Positions 6,468-14,098 are shown, counted from the first letter of the stretch. The stretch is DNA of 30,862 bases from Gammaproteobacteria bacterium (GCA_029864945.1 JAOTSL010000003.1:1-30862), one strand, 5' to 3'. Notes: generated from the sequence alone by a model not told the origin. Program-made: numbers and translations.

Positions 6468-7597
6468 ATTTAAAAAGCGAGCAAGGAGTTAGCTTTAGGT
6501 GCAAAAAGGCCGCCGCCAGCGTTGATCTTGATTCAGATAAAAAATTATCACATTCATTAAACGTAAGGGCCGACATAACATCTAATTACAATGTTGGCCT
6601 TATCATCGGCGCTTCTGGGTCTGGCAAAACGACGCTTGCAAGAGAGGCGTACGGGGATGACTTTGATTCATCGGACGTGGATTATTCGAGTCCGGTTATA
6701 GATCAGCTAAATGAGTCATTATCTTATGACGAGTGCGCGAAACTATTATCATCCGTTGGGCTTAGCAGTATACCTTGCTGGTTATTGCCGGTAGGCGCAC
6801 TTTCTAATGGACAAAAAGCAAGGGCCGAGATTGCTATTAGATTGTCTAAAATGGATGATGTGCTAGTAGTCGATGAATGGACCTCCGTAGTTGACAGAAC
6901 AGTTGCTAAGGCTATGAGCCAAAGCGTTCAGAAGTTTGCCAGAGCATTCAACAAAAAAATAGTGCTAGTCTCATGTCATTACGATATAATCGAGTGGCTT
7001 AATCCTGACTGGATAATAGACTGCAATGATAATAGCTATGATGATCGGAGGTTACTTTGTCAAAGCTATACCAGAAAAGAAAAAATATCATTTGAAGTTA
7101 GGCGCCTCGAAAACAGCAAGTCATGGAAAATGTTTAGCAAGTATCATTATTTGAGCGACAATTCCGCAAGTGGGCTGGGTTTTTATTTCGGGTTATTTGT
7201 AGGCGACTTACAGATAGGCTATCAGGCGTTTAATGAATACGTTCCGTGGACGAACAAGAGGAAGAAAAGAGTATTACACTTCAATAGAACTGTAATTCAT
7301 CCTGATTATGTTGGTTTTGGGCTGGGAATGATGATGATAAACGAAACAACAAAATCATTAGCTGGCGAGTATGATATTTTTGGCAAGTTTTCCAGCATCC
7401 CTGTATATAAAGCCATGAAAAAATCAGATTGCTGGACACTAAAAGCTACAGGGTTCACAACATCAAAGCTATCAGGGACTATTGGCACGTCTAGGTCGCC
7501 CACCATTCGACGAAAAGTAAAATGGTGGAGCTTTAAGTACATCGGAAATCAGGAAAAAGATAAATCTATTGCGGCCAATGTCGCGCCTTTGGGGTAG
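6449..7597 (+). CDS. ABC ATPase fused to GNAT (Mom-like) acyltransferase
   Basis: The protein has 382 residues and two domains. The N-terminal domain is an ABC-type ATPase: Walker A GASGSGKTT (54-62), signature LSNGQ (118-122), Walker B VLVVDEW (138-144) and a switch His177. No membrane segment is present, so it is not a transporter. The C-terminal domain (about 214-365) looks like a GNAT acyltransferase, with WKMFSKYHYLSD (226-237) and an acyl-CoA loop region TVIHPDYVGFGLG (281-293). The K-x-H-Y-L-S pattern recalls phage Mu Mom, a GNAT-fold DNA-modifying enzyme. The start is GTG at 6449, five bases after a GGGGG ribosome site; an ATG at 6445 gives only a short frame. It overlaps the ASCH gene tail to tail by 49 bases. 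A DNA-base modification role is inferred. Confidence 0.8.
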   Translation: MQTYIVNLKSEQGVSFRCKKAAASVDLDSDKKLSHSLNVRADITSNYNVGLIIGASGSGKTTLAREAYGDDFDSSDVDYSSPVIDQLNESLSYDECAKLLSSVGLSSIPCWLLPVGALSNGQKARAEIAIRLSKMDDVLVVDEWTSVVDRTVAKAMSQSVQKFARAFNKKIVLVSCHYDIIEWLNPDWIIDCNDNSYDDRRLLCQSYTRKEKISFEVRRLENSKSWKMFSKYHYLSDNSASGLGFYFGLFVGDLQIGYQAFNEYVPWTNKRKKRVLHFNRTVIHPDYVGFGLGMMMINETTKSLAGEYDIFGKFSSIPVYKAMKKSDCWTLKATGFTTSKLSGTIGTSRSPTIRRKVKWWSFKYIGNQEKDKSIAANVAPLG

Positions 7598-7812
7598 ATG
7601 TCTGTGATCGACTTGTTTTTTACCTTTCTCAGATTAACGATAATCGCGCTCAATCTTGCGCCGCTGTACCCATGACTAAGCGTGGCCATTCTGCCTAATA
7701 CGATTGTTTTATCATTCCATCTTGACCCGTACAGTCTATACTCAGTTGTTTTTGTGCCAGCTTTAAATTGATTAAAATATTGAGTTTTTAGCGGTATAAA
7801 TAGCGGTTTCAT
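7549..7812 (-). CDS. ASCH-domain protein
   Basis: This 87-residue protein is essentially one ASCH domain. It opens with MKPLFIPLKTQYFNQFKAG, followed by TKTTEYR with the conserved G-x-K-x-x-E-x-R spacing (Gly19, Lys21, Glu24, Arg26), and then a beta-rich region around GYSGARLSAIIVNL. ASCH domains have a PUA-like fold that binds nucleic acid or modified nucleosides; one member, YqfB, hydrolyses N4-acetylcytidine. The gene starts in an ATGA overlap with the upstream minus-strand gene and runs convergently 49 bases into the ABC-GNAT gene. The pairing of an acyltransferase with a domain able to read or remove acylated bases is suggestive, but the link is inference. Confidence 0.75.
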   Translation of the reverse strand: MKPLFIPLKTQYFNQFKAGTKTTEYRLYGSRWNDKTIVLGRMATLSHGYSGARLSAIIVNLRKVKNKSITDIYPKGATLAAIDLSFS

Positions 7813-7994
7813 TTTATTCCCTTTTTAGATTTAGCGTACATTATGCAAGCGTCGAATAGTTTAGGTTTATTTTTAAACCAGTTGTTTAGCGTCCTAACAA
7901 CGCTATCCATTCGCTGATTAGGCTCTGCAATCTCTTTAGCTACGTCAGAGACGCCTTTTAGCCCCTCTGATTTTACCTTGTCTGTTATTGACAT
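7809..7994 (-). CDS. small helical protein, possible DNA-binding
   Basis: This 61-residue protein is basic toward its C-terminus and predicted fully helical. The sequence VSDVAKEIAEPNQRMDSVVRTLNNWFKN could hold a helix-turn-helix-like arrangement, with VVRTLNNWF as the second helix. There is no family I can name with confidence. A ribosome site (GGAGAT) lies at the end of the upstream gene, and the upstream stop codon directly abuts its ATG. Its own stop overlaps the ASCH start. It is therefore part of a four-gene minus-strand operon, where a small DNA-binding regulator would be reasonable. Confidence 0.6.
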   Translation of the reverse strand: MSITDKVKSEGLKGVSDVAKEIAEPNQRMDSVVRTLNNWFKNKPKLFDACIMYAKSKKGIK

Positions 7995-8495
7995 TTACAT
8001 CTCCTGAATTGCCGCCAAAAATGCGTAAAGACCCTTGCAGTCTTGATGATCTTCAGTTCTAAATTGTTTTGCGTACTCGATAGCTTCACTCTTACTGATG
8101 AACTTGCGCCCAGTCTCGCTATACCTTGTTTGATAGCTGCCAATATGTCCAATATCTTCAATTACCAACTCTATTTCTCCAGTCTCTTTTTCTTCCCGCA
8201 TAACAACTACGCACGAGTTAATTGCACAATTAAACTCAATTTTTTCTTCTGTGTATCTGTCTGCAAATGACGAAGTACTGCATTCTTCAGCCTCTTCTAT
8301 TATTTTATCAAAGTCAAAATCTGGGTAGTCGTCGAAGCAAATATCACCGTCGCTATCACTTGTTGTAATCCAGCAGCCTAAGTCACTGCGAAATTTATTG
8401 TCACATAGCTGGATAGTAAATGTCTCAGTTATGCCGCTGCTTTCAGCTTCAACCTCAATGCCGAACTCTTCTTCTGCTACGTTTAAAATGTTCAT
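7995..8495 (-). CDS. hyperacidic protein of unknown function
   Basis: This 166-residue protein is strongly acidic: I count about 39 Asp/Glu against about 14 Lys/Arg. A dense acidic stretch (SDSDGDICFDDYPDFDFDK) lies at about 66-84, and six cysteines are spread along the chain. The C-terminal part (GSYQTRYSETGRKFISKSE) is more balanced and may be a small folded domain. There is no signal peptide or membrane helix. A good ribosome site (GAGGGGA) precedes the ATG. Very acidic small phage proteins sometimes mimic DNA to block host nucleases. That is only a possibility here, raised by the neighbouring candidate modification genes. Confidence 0.65.
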   Translation of the reverse strand: MNILNVAEEEFGIEVEAESSGITETFTIQLCDNKFRSDLGCWITTSDSDGDICFDDYPDFDFDKIIEEAEECSTSSFADRYTEEKIEFNCAINSCVVVMREEKETGEIELVIEDIGHIGSYQTRYSETGRKFISKSEAIEYAKQFRTEDHQDCKGLYAFLAAIQEM

Positions 8496-8510
8496 TTTAG
8501 TTCCCCTCTC

Positions 8511-8927
8511 TTATTTGATCTCTGGTAATTCAGGCATTTTGTCCATATCTGCAAGCTCTATAAGTATAGCTTTTGCATCACCAATAAACTCTAAGATATT
8601 GGATCGAGATGGTAGGTTATACCTTGCGCTAAAATCACCACGCAAAAATACACTTTCATTTGTTGAGCTTAAGTTGCTACTATCTAAACACACGTAAAAA
8701 CTAGCATATTCGTTCTCAGTTCGTGCATAGAGTGACGTATCACTGCCGGCGCTTGCATTTAATGTTTGCAACTCATACTTACCATTTAACACGCTCTTAA
8801 CACCGTTTTCCTCCATTGCATTCTGCACATATTCTGCAAATTCGCGTGTTTTTTCGACTAATTTAGCAGTCACGTTTTTAGCTGTTGTGATACGCGCTAC
8901 TAATGTAGTGATTTCTTGGTTTTCCAT
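8511..8927 (-). CDS. unknown protein, first gene of minus-strand operon
   Basis: This 138-residue protein has an N-terminal helix (about 5-40, with LVARITTAKNVTAKLVEKTRE), a beta-rich middle (about 48-100) and an acidic helical C-terminus (ILEFIGDAKAILIELADMDKM). It has no recognised motif, signal peptide or membrane segment. The ribosome site GGAG lies about nine bases before the ATG. It is the first of four closely packed minus-strand genes (gap to the next is 15 bases), read away from the terminase promoter region. An accessory function is likely because the operon points opposite to all virion genes. I do not recognise it. Confidence 0.65.
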   Translation of the reverse strand: MENQEITTLVARITTAKNVTAKLVEKTREFAEYVQNAMEENGVKSVLNGKYELQTLNASAGSDTSLYARTENEYASFYVCLDSSNLSSTNESVFLRGDFSARYNLPSRSNILEFIGDAKAILIELADMDKMPELPEIK

Positions 8928-9089
8928 GGCTTATATCTCCAATATGATGATTAGGGTTGAGACCTGTATGATCTATACCTATATAGTAGTGAAATTATTT
9001 CATAAATACAAGGTAAATCGCCATATATTTGCCTTATATCACCCATAAGCTATACTGCGTATAATATGTAAACAATATAAGAGGCTTGC
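8928..9089. promoter_or_regulatory. divergent intergenic control region
   Basis: This AT-rich 162-base gap separates the minus-strand operon from the small terminase gene, so it should hold promoters in both directions. On the plus strand, TTGCCT (9029-9034) is 16 bases before TATACT (9051-9056), and a perfect TATAAT follows at 9060-9065. CCATAAGCTAT (9043-9053) is shared with the promoter at 1606-1635. On the minus strand a weak TTGTAT / TACTAT pair can be drawn about 75 bases upstream of the 8927 start. No repressor binding repeat is obvious beyond a short CTATA/TATAG palindrome near 8973. Confidence 0.45.
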
Positions 9090-9458
9090 ATGGCAGGCGG
9101 AAGACCAAAAATAAAAATAGACTGGGAAGAGTTTGATAAACTCTGTGCTTTGCAGTGCACTCAAAAAGAGATCGCGTCATGGTTTAATTGCACGGACGAT
9201 ACTATCAATAATCGAGTCAAAAAAGAGAAAAAGGTTAGTTTTTCGGAATATTACTCGCAAAAGGCGGCAAAAGGCAAAATATCACTTAGGAGGAAGCAAT
9301 GGCAGTCTTGCGAAAGCGGGAGTGTTGCAATGCTGATATGGATGGGAAAACAATACCTGGATCAAAAAGATAGACGCGAAGTGACAGAGGGCCAGGCCGC
9401 AGAATTAACCCCGTTCAGCGAAATCACAGCAGGTGAAGACAAAAAGGACGATGAGTAG
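9090..9458 (+). CDS. terS: terminase small subunit
   Basis: This 122-residue protein opens with MAGGRPKI, a common start of phage small terminases. A helix-turn-helix follows at about 18-48 (CTQKEIASWFNCTDDTINNR), the usual DNA-recognition domain for the packaging site. Residues 60-95 (KGKISLRRKQWQSCESGSVAMLIWMGKQYL) match the oligomerisation helices typical of the family, before an acidic tail. The protein recognises concatemer DNA and loads the large subunit. The ribosome site is AAGAGG upstream of the ATG. Its end overlaps the start of the large terminase by eight bases. A near copy of its first codons lies at 5893. Confidence 0.82.
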   Translation: MAGGRPKIKIDWEEFDKLCALQCTQKEIASWFNCTDDTINNRVKKEKKVSFSEYYSQKAAKGKISLRRKQWQSCESGSVAMLIWMGKQYLDQKDRREVTEGQAAELTPFSEITAGEDKKDDE

Positions 9459-10884
9459 CTTAATCTGGAAGCCTCAATCTGTATTCGCCCCTCACTTTTT
9501 AACTAACGCTAATGAGATAATTTCAAGGCGATCCGTGTTTAAGCCCGGAGTTGTTTATCACGTCGATTACGGCGGAAGGGGCGGAGCTAAGACATGGACA
9601 TGGGCCGATGCTGTAATTGTCGAGGCATGTTTGAGGCCAGTCAGGATATTAGTAACCCGTGAATTTCAAATCTCCATCGAAGAATCAATTAAGGACGAAA
9701 TAGAAGAGGCGATATATTCTAGGGGTCTAGAGCATTTTTTTACCATGACCAAAACATCAATTGTTGGTCGCAACGGATCAAAGCTTATATTCAAAGGCAT
9801 CAAAAATAATATCAAGAACCTCAAGTCAATATCAAACGTAGATATTGTACTATGCGAGGAATCCGAGAACATTCAAAAAGACTCATGGGAGAAACTACTT
9901 CCTTCAATCCGACCAAAGTCCGGCCTTGACCCTATATTTATAATCCTGTTTAACCCAGATAACGAGCTAGACGATACTTACCAGCGATGGGTAATATCTC
10001 CGCCCGACGACTGCGTATCCATCAAAGTAAATTACATCGACAATAAATATTTTCCTTCGTATCTCGAAAAACAACGACTACACTGCAAAAAAACTCAGCC
10101 TATGCGAACCTATCGTCATATTTGGGAGGGGTTTCCAACCGGCGCTGAAGGCGATGTAATTATGGATCTGGAGTGGATTAAGGCCGCAAGATTCGCCAGC
10201 CATCACGAAGACTTTGTTCAGTCGGGAATTAAAAAAGTATCGTACGACCCAGCAGGTCAGGGGCGCGACAGTAACGCCGTGGTTTACCAGGACGGGAACA
10301 TAGTCAAAGACATAGACGAATGGGTGAGGTCGGATGATTTAAGGGAGGCATCAAATAGAGCGTTTGATATGGCAACTGATAACGCGGCAGGGTTGTTTAC
10401 ATTCGATACGTGTGGCGGGCTAGGTGATGGCGTGGACGTATTCATCACTGACCGGAAAAAAGAGAAGAAACTAAAAACGCCAGTATTCCCATTCGACGCT
10501 GGCGCTCCGGTGGTTAATGGCAAAAAAACAGTAAACGGCACTAATCGAACATGGGCCAACTTATACACTAACGCCAAAGCTCAAGCTCATGCGGTAACAG
10601 CTCAAAAGTTTTACAATACGTTTAGGTTTATCAAATTAGGCGAGAGAGATATAAGCCCTGAAGATATGATAAGCGTGGATATTGCAGATAATGGGATATT
10701 TAATAAATTGGCTAGGGAGCTATCTACTCCGGTGTGGGAAAAGTCAGACGCAACTAGCAAAAAGAAAGTAGAGGATAAAAAGAAGATGAAAAAGCGAACT
10801 GGGCAAGAATCCCCTAACATAGCCGATGCGCTTATAATGAATAACGCACCGCAGCCAACAGGAAACCGAATACATATAGGTTAA
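9451..10884 (+). CDS. terL: terminase large subunit (PBSX-like)
   Basis: This is the packaging motor ATPase and nuclease, 477 residues from ATG 9451. The ATPase domain has Walker A GGRGGAKTW at 41-49 (Ala46 where many terminases have Gly), a QISIEESIKDEI segment at 73-84 and Walker B DIVLCEESE at 131-139. The nuclease domain shows acidic residues in the right order: VSYDPAGQGRD (Asp266), FTFDTCGG (Asp319) and NIADALIM (Asp459). I chose ATG 9451 over GTG 9433 because AAAAAGGA lies directly before it and the eight-base overlap with terS is typical. The stop is followed by a 65-base gap containing a promoter and an inverted repeat. Confidence 0.93.
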   Translation: MSSLIWKPQSVFAPHFLTNANEIISRRSVFKPGVVYHVDYGGRGGAKTWTWADAVIVEACLRPVRILVTREFQISIEESIKDEIEEAIYSRGLEHFFTMTKTSIVGRNGSKLIFKGIKNNIKNLKSISNVDIVLCEESENIQKDSWEKLLPSIRPKSGLDPIFIILFNPDNELDDTYQRWVISPPDDCVSIKVNYIDNKYFPSYLEKQRLHCKKTQPMRTYRHIWEGFPTGAEGDVIMDLEWIKAARFASHHEDFVQSGIKKVSYDPAGQGRDSNAVVYQDGNIVKDIDEWVRSDDLREASNRAFDMATDNAAGLFTFDTCGGLGDGVDVFITDRKKEKKLKTPVFPFDAGAPVVNGKKTVNGTNRTWANLYTNAKAQAHAVTAQKFYNTFRFIKLGERDISPEDMISVDIADNGIFNKLARELSTPVWEKSDATSKKKVEDKKKMKKRTGQESPNIADALIMNNAPQPTGNRIHIG

Positions 10885-10914
10885 TTGGCATAACCATAAT
10901 ATATAGGCTATACT
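10885..10914 (+). promoter_or_regulatory. sigma70-like promoter before portal gene
   Basis: TTGGCA (10885-10890) and TATACT (10909-10914) with an 18-base spacer fit the sigma70 consensus at five of six positions each. The predicted transcript would begin near 10920, about 30 bases before the portal ATG. The -10 box lies inside the left arm of an inverted repeat. Confidence 0.55.
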
Positions 10915-10950
10915 CATAACTCCAACCATAACGTTTTGATTATGAGTATA
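10909..10950 (+). promoter_or_regulatory. 11-bp inverted repeat at portal start codon
   Basis: TATACTCATAA (10909-10919) and TTATGAGTATA (10940-10950) are a perfect inverted repeat with a 20-base loop. The left arm contains the -10 box, and the right arm runs into the A of the portal ATG. It could be an operator, or an RNA hairpin that masks the start codon in transcripts reading through from the terminase. Confidence 0.6.
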
Positions 10951-12227
10951 TGTGGCCATTTAAAACTAAAGAAGTTCAGCAAAACACGGAAACAAAAAGC
11001 CATACGATACACATAAGTGATGAGTTATCGTCATTTCTAAGTGCTGGCTACTCCGGGGCCACAGCAGCATCGGCCCTAAGGATATACTCAACATCAAGCG
11101 CGGTATTTATTCCCGTTGATTTAATATCTGAGGCATTCAGCTCGATTGATCCTGTTATTGAGATTAACGGCGAAATAATAGACATCCACCCCGCATTGGA
11201 TAGACTGAAGCAACCCAACCCATTCTCTACCAAAAAACAATTATTCAAGGCGCTGGCAGTTGAAAAGCTAGTCACCGGCGAGTGCTTTCCTGTCGCGGTA
11301 GGTAACCCAAACAGGCCGCCACTAGAGCTGTATGCAATATCTCCAACTAATACTAACCCAGTGCAGGGAGTGGACGGTGCGCCTCAGTCATATCAAGTAA
11401 CCGGGCAAACTCTAACCGGCGTTTATAATCGCGTATCAGACAAAAGCAGAGTCAGATTTATCGCCGATGGATTAAAGGAAGTGCAACACATACGCGGCTA
11501 CTCGGTAAAAAATAACTCACTAATGAGGGCCGACTCTCCTCTGATAGCAGCATCTCAGGAAGCAAGACAACACATACTAGGCAATAATCACAATATAAAC
11601 ATTTTAGAAAAAGGCGGGCGCGTATCCCTTGTATTTCATTTCGAGGATGATATGGACGAAGATATGTTTGAGAATACGAGAGCGCGAGTCAGGTCTCAAT
11701 ACGGCGGGACTCAAGGTGAGGCGATAGGGGTAACCGCTGGCCCGAAAATGGATATTAAAAACATCGGCGCAACCAATTTAGATATGGACTTCCTCAATCT
11801 TCACGAATCAGCTCGTAATGCTTGCGCCCAAACCTATCATGTGCCACTCGCACTAATGACCGTAGACGCTGCAACCTTAGACAACTACAAGCAAGCGATT
11901 ACATCTTTATACGATTGGGCTGTGCTGCCATTGGCTGACAGCTTGTTTGCAGGATTAACGCAATTACTACTCCCTCGCTATGATCTAGACATTCTTAATG
12001 CAAAAATAACCTACGATAAAAAGAAAATAACCGCATTAACCGCTCGAACGCTTGAAGAGTTGGCGGCTCGTGTCGCGCTTAACCTTGAAACTGATAACGA
12101 ATTACGACCAATGTTAGGCAGAGAGCAAATAGGATCGATTGGTGACGTAATAAGAAAACCGGCAAACATGATACCCGTTGACTCTGATCTATTTACCACC
12201 GACGCGAAATTAAACGCAGATGAGTAG
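10950..12227 (+). CDS. portal protein, HK97 family
   Basis: This 425-residue protein forms the ring at the capsid vertex through which DNA enters and leaves. HK97-type portal features are visible in order: a short N-terminal arm, SAVFIPVDLISEAFSSI (about 50-66), HPALDRLKQPNPF (about 79-91), VTGECFPVAVGNP, the region SPLIAASQEARQHIL before the stem and crown, and YDWAVLPLADSLFAGLTQLLLPRY near 315-338. Length is normal for the family. The start codon lies at the edge of an inverted repeat and has no good Shine-Dalgarno sequence. It overlaps the minor head gene by eight bases (ATGAGTAG). Confidence 0.92.
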   Translation: MWPFKTKEVQQNTETKSHTIHISDELSSFLSAGYSGATAASALRIYSTSSAVFIPVDLISEAFSSIDPVIEINGEIIDIHPALDRLKQPNPFSTKKQLFKALAVEKLVTGECFPVAVGNPNRPPLELYAISPTNTNPVQGVDGAPQSYQVTGQTLTGVYNRVSDKSRVRFIADGLKEVQHIRGYSVKNNSLMRADSPLIAASQEARQHILGNNHNINILEKGGRVSLVFHFEDDMDEDMFENTRARVRSQYGGTQGEAIGVTAGPKMDIKNIGATNLDMDFLNLHESARNACAQTYHVPLALMTVDAATLDNYKQAITSLYDWAVLPLADSLFAGLTQLLLPRYDLDILNAKITYDKKKITALTARTLEELAARVALNLETDNELRPMLGREQIGSIGDVIRKPANMIPVDSDLFTTDAKLNADE

Positions 12228-13041
12228 ATATGAAGCCCTAAAGTCCTTGCAAGACAAAATCAAACTTGAAAAGAGCTTACATAAAACATTTAACGAAATT
12301 AGCGCAATGATAGCGACTGACTTTGTAAATGATACACTGATCCTGGGCAATTACGACGAGCGAATCGAAGATGCTTTAACAGATCACTATGAGTTAGTTG
12401 GTGGCACATTCTCCAAGAAAATGGGCGATAGATTACCCGAAGATCAAAAGCCGGATGATAGCGAGCTAGCAGAAATAGCGGCTGCATTAGCACTATATTA
12501 CATGGTGAGAGCGCCAAAACAACGCAGACACATACAGGCCACGACCGCTAAAAATGTAGCAGAGGCAGATAAGTTTGCCATAGATTACCGAGTATCGCAG
12601 GCTCAGGACGGCATACACACTACGCGTCGCGAAGAAAGGGTGGTAGCAGGCAATAAGCTCAATCAGCATTTAAAGAACAGAGGTATCACTATAGCGACAC
12701 AAGAGACGCAAACAATAGCCGAAACCGCGAAACACGCTGAGGTATCTATATTAGCTGGTGGCCAGCCTGATTTCGCAGTTAGCAACAGAAACAATCTGGG
12801 CGTAAAAAAAACATGGTGGACTCAGGGCGATGAGAAGGTGCGAAGATATGGACAGAATGAATTTGATCACGTCACCGCTGATTTACAAGAGGTCGATACT
12901 AATTCGCCATTCACTGTTAGCGGTGAATCCATGATGTATCCGAGCGATGATGGATTAGGCGCATCACTTGGAAATATAATCAATTGCAGATGCGGGTCTG
13001 AGTACAGCGATAACGATATTATAGGGATTAGAAAACGATGA
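12220..13041 (+). CDS. minor head / head morphogenesis protein (SPP1 gp7 / Mu F-like)
   Basis: This 273-residue protein sits between portal and protease, where minor head proteins of the SPP1 gp7/Mu gpF type occur. The N-terminal half is helical. The C-terminal part has the family pattern: TWWTQGDEKVRRYGQNEFDHV, then a SPFTVSGESMMYPSDDG segment and the terminal NCRCGSEY, like the I-N-C-R-C ending known from this family. These proteins join the portal in the procapsid and may be injected with DNA. It overlaps the portal by eight bases and the protease gene by four, so the four head genes are translationally coupled. Confidence 0.8.
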   Translation: MSRYEALKSLQDKIKLEKSLHKTFNEISAMIATDFVNDTLILGNYDERIEDALTDHYELVGGTFSKKMGDRLPEDQKPDDSELAEIAAALALYYMVRAPKQRRHIQATTAKNVAEADKFAIDYRVSQAQDGIHTTRREERVVAGNKLNQHLKNRGITIATQETQTIAETAKHAEVSILAGGQPDFAVSNRNNLGVKKTWWTQGDEKVRRYGQNEFDHVTADLQEVDTNSPFTVSGESMMYPSDDGLGASLGNIINCRCGSEYSDNDIIGIRKR

Positions 13042-14003
13042 GCATTGAAACCAAGCAGTTTGGCGGCGCACTACTTGAAGTTAAGCAGGATGATCGAAAC
13101 GGAATACCGGTAGGTATCATCAAAGGCTATATTGCGACATGGGATATAGATCGAGGCGATTATTGGTACAAGGATCAATTTGTAAAAGGCGCTTTCAAAA
13201 AATCCATATCTGATCATAAAAAAAATGACAATAGGCAGATCAGATTAAAAGATCATCACGGGCGCACCGTTGGCGGATTCCCGATAGAGAGCGTAAAGGA
13301 AGATGATGTAGGTTTGTATGGCGAAGGGGAGATAAACCTTGATGTGCAGCAAGGCAAAGAGCTTTACTCTTTAGCTAAACAGGGTGTAATCACAGAGTTC
13401 TCCATAGGCTTTTCAATCGTCGTGTCGGAAAAAAACGAAGACAAGAAAATAAGAACTATCAAAGAGGCTATCGTGTGGGAAGGATCAGCCGTAGACGAGC
13501 CTATGAACCCCAATGCAAAAATCACAGAGGTTAAATCAGTGAATACTTTACTAGAAATAATCGAATTAGATTTTAATCACGACGAAGCGAAAGCCAGAAT
13601 CGAAGATCACGATAAAAAAGAGTCTGCATACATCGGTAAATTTTTAATAGCCGACGTTGTTGATAGTGAAATAAAGGCTGTCCAAGATGCGTTATTTTCA
13701 TCGGCCGACATGGTTAAGCAATTACCAGAAAACGAGCAAAAGCAATATATAGTTGAATTTGAGAAATATTACGCTAAAATGGGTATTGAGTCGCCTTTTA
13801 ATGTAAAATCTGTTATAGACGCTGAAACAGCCAGAAACATGAAGCCGCGTGAGGTTGAGCGCGTATTAAAAGAGACTGGAATGTTTAGCGGTAAAGCAGC
13901 AAAGATTATTGCATCTTCGATAAAGCAAGAACCTGAATCGCAGAAAGAAGATTTTAGTAATTTGTTAAATGAATTAAAAAGCTTAAATAAAGCGATAAGT
14001 TAA
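13038..14003 (+). CDS. HK97-type prohead protease with C-terminal extension
   Basis: The first 165 residues form a peptidase U35/HK97 prohead protease: GIIKGYIATWDIDRGDYW (27-44), the catalytic His in LKDHHGR (His73 or His74), EFSIGF with nucleophile Ser122, and VWEGSAVDEPMNPNA at 147-160. It processes the capsid delta domain during head maturation. Residues about 165-321 are an unusually long, charged, helix-rich extension with no recognised fold, which may act as a scaffold attached to the protease. It starts in an ATGA overlap with the minor head gene. A 95-base gap with a small hairpin (14052-14064) follows before the capsid gene. Confidence 0.88.
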   Translation: MSIETKQFGGALLEVKQDDRNGIPVGIIKGYIATWDIDRGDYWYKDQFVKGAFKKSISDHKKNDNRQIRLKDHHGRTVGGFPIESVKEDDVGLYGEGEINLDVQQGKELYSLAKQGVITEFSIGFSIVVSEKNEDKKIRTIKEAIVWEGSAVDEPMNPNAKITEVKSVNTLLEIIELDFNHDEAKARIEDHDKKESAYIGKFLIADVVDSEIKAVQDALFSSADMVKQLPENEQKQYIVEFEKYYAKMGIESPFNVKSVIDAETARNMKPREVERVLKETGMFSGKAAKIIASSIKQEPESQKEDFSNLLNELKSLNKAIS

Positions 14004-14098
14004 CACCACAGAAAACCATCAGTAATAGCGGGACGTTATTATTGTGCAAGTCATCGAGACGATGGCCGGTTAAATTTTAAATTTAATGGAGCACAACA

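Noticed and set aside
9433..9450. GTG at 9433 as start of the large terminase
   Set aside because: It has no ribosome site and would deepen the overlap with terS. ATG 9451 has AAAAAGGA immediately upstream.
10942..10952. ATG at 10942 as an alternative portal start
   Set aside because: It is in a different frame and does not lead into the portal sequence. MWPFK at 10950 fits HK97 portals.
14052..14064. Hairpin CATCG-AGA-CGATG before the capsid gene as a terminator
   Set aside because: The stem is only five base pairs and is followed by CCGGTTAAA rather than a T-run. It may be a messenger processing element at most.
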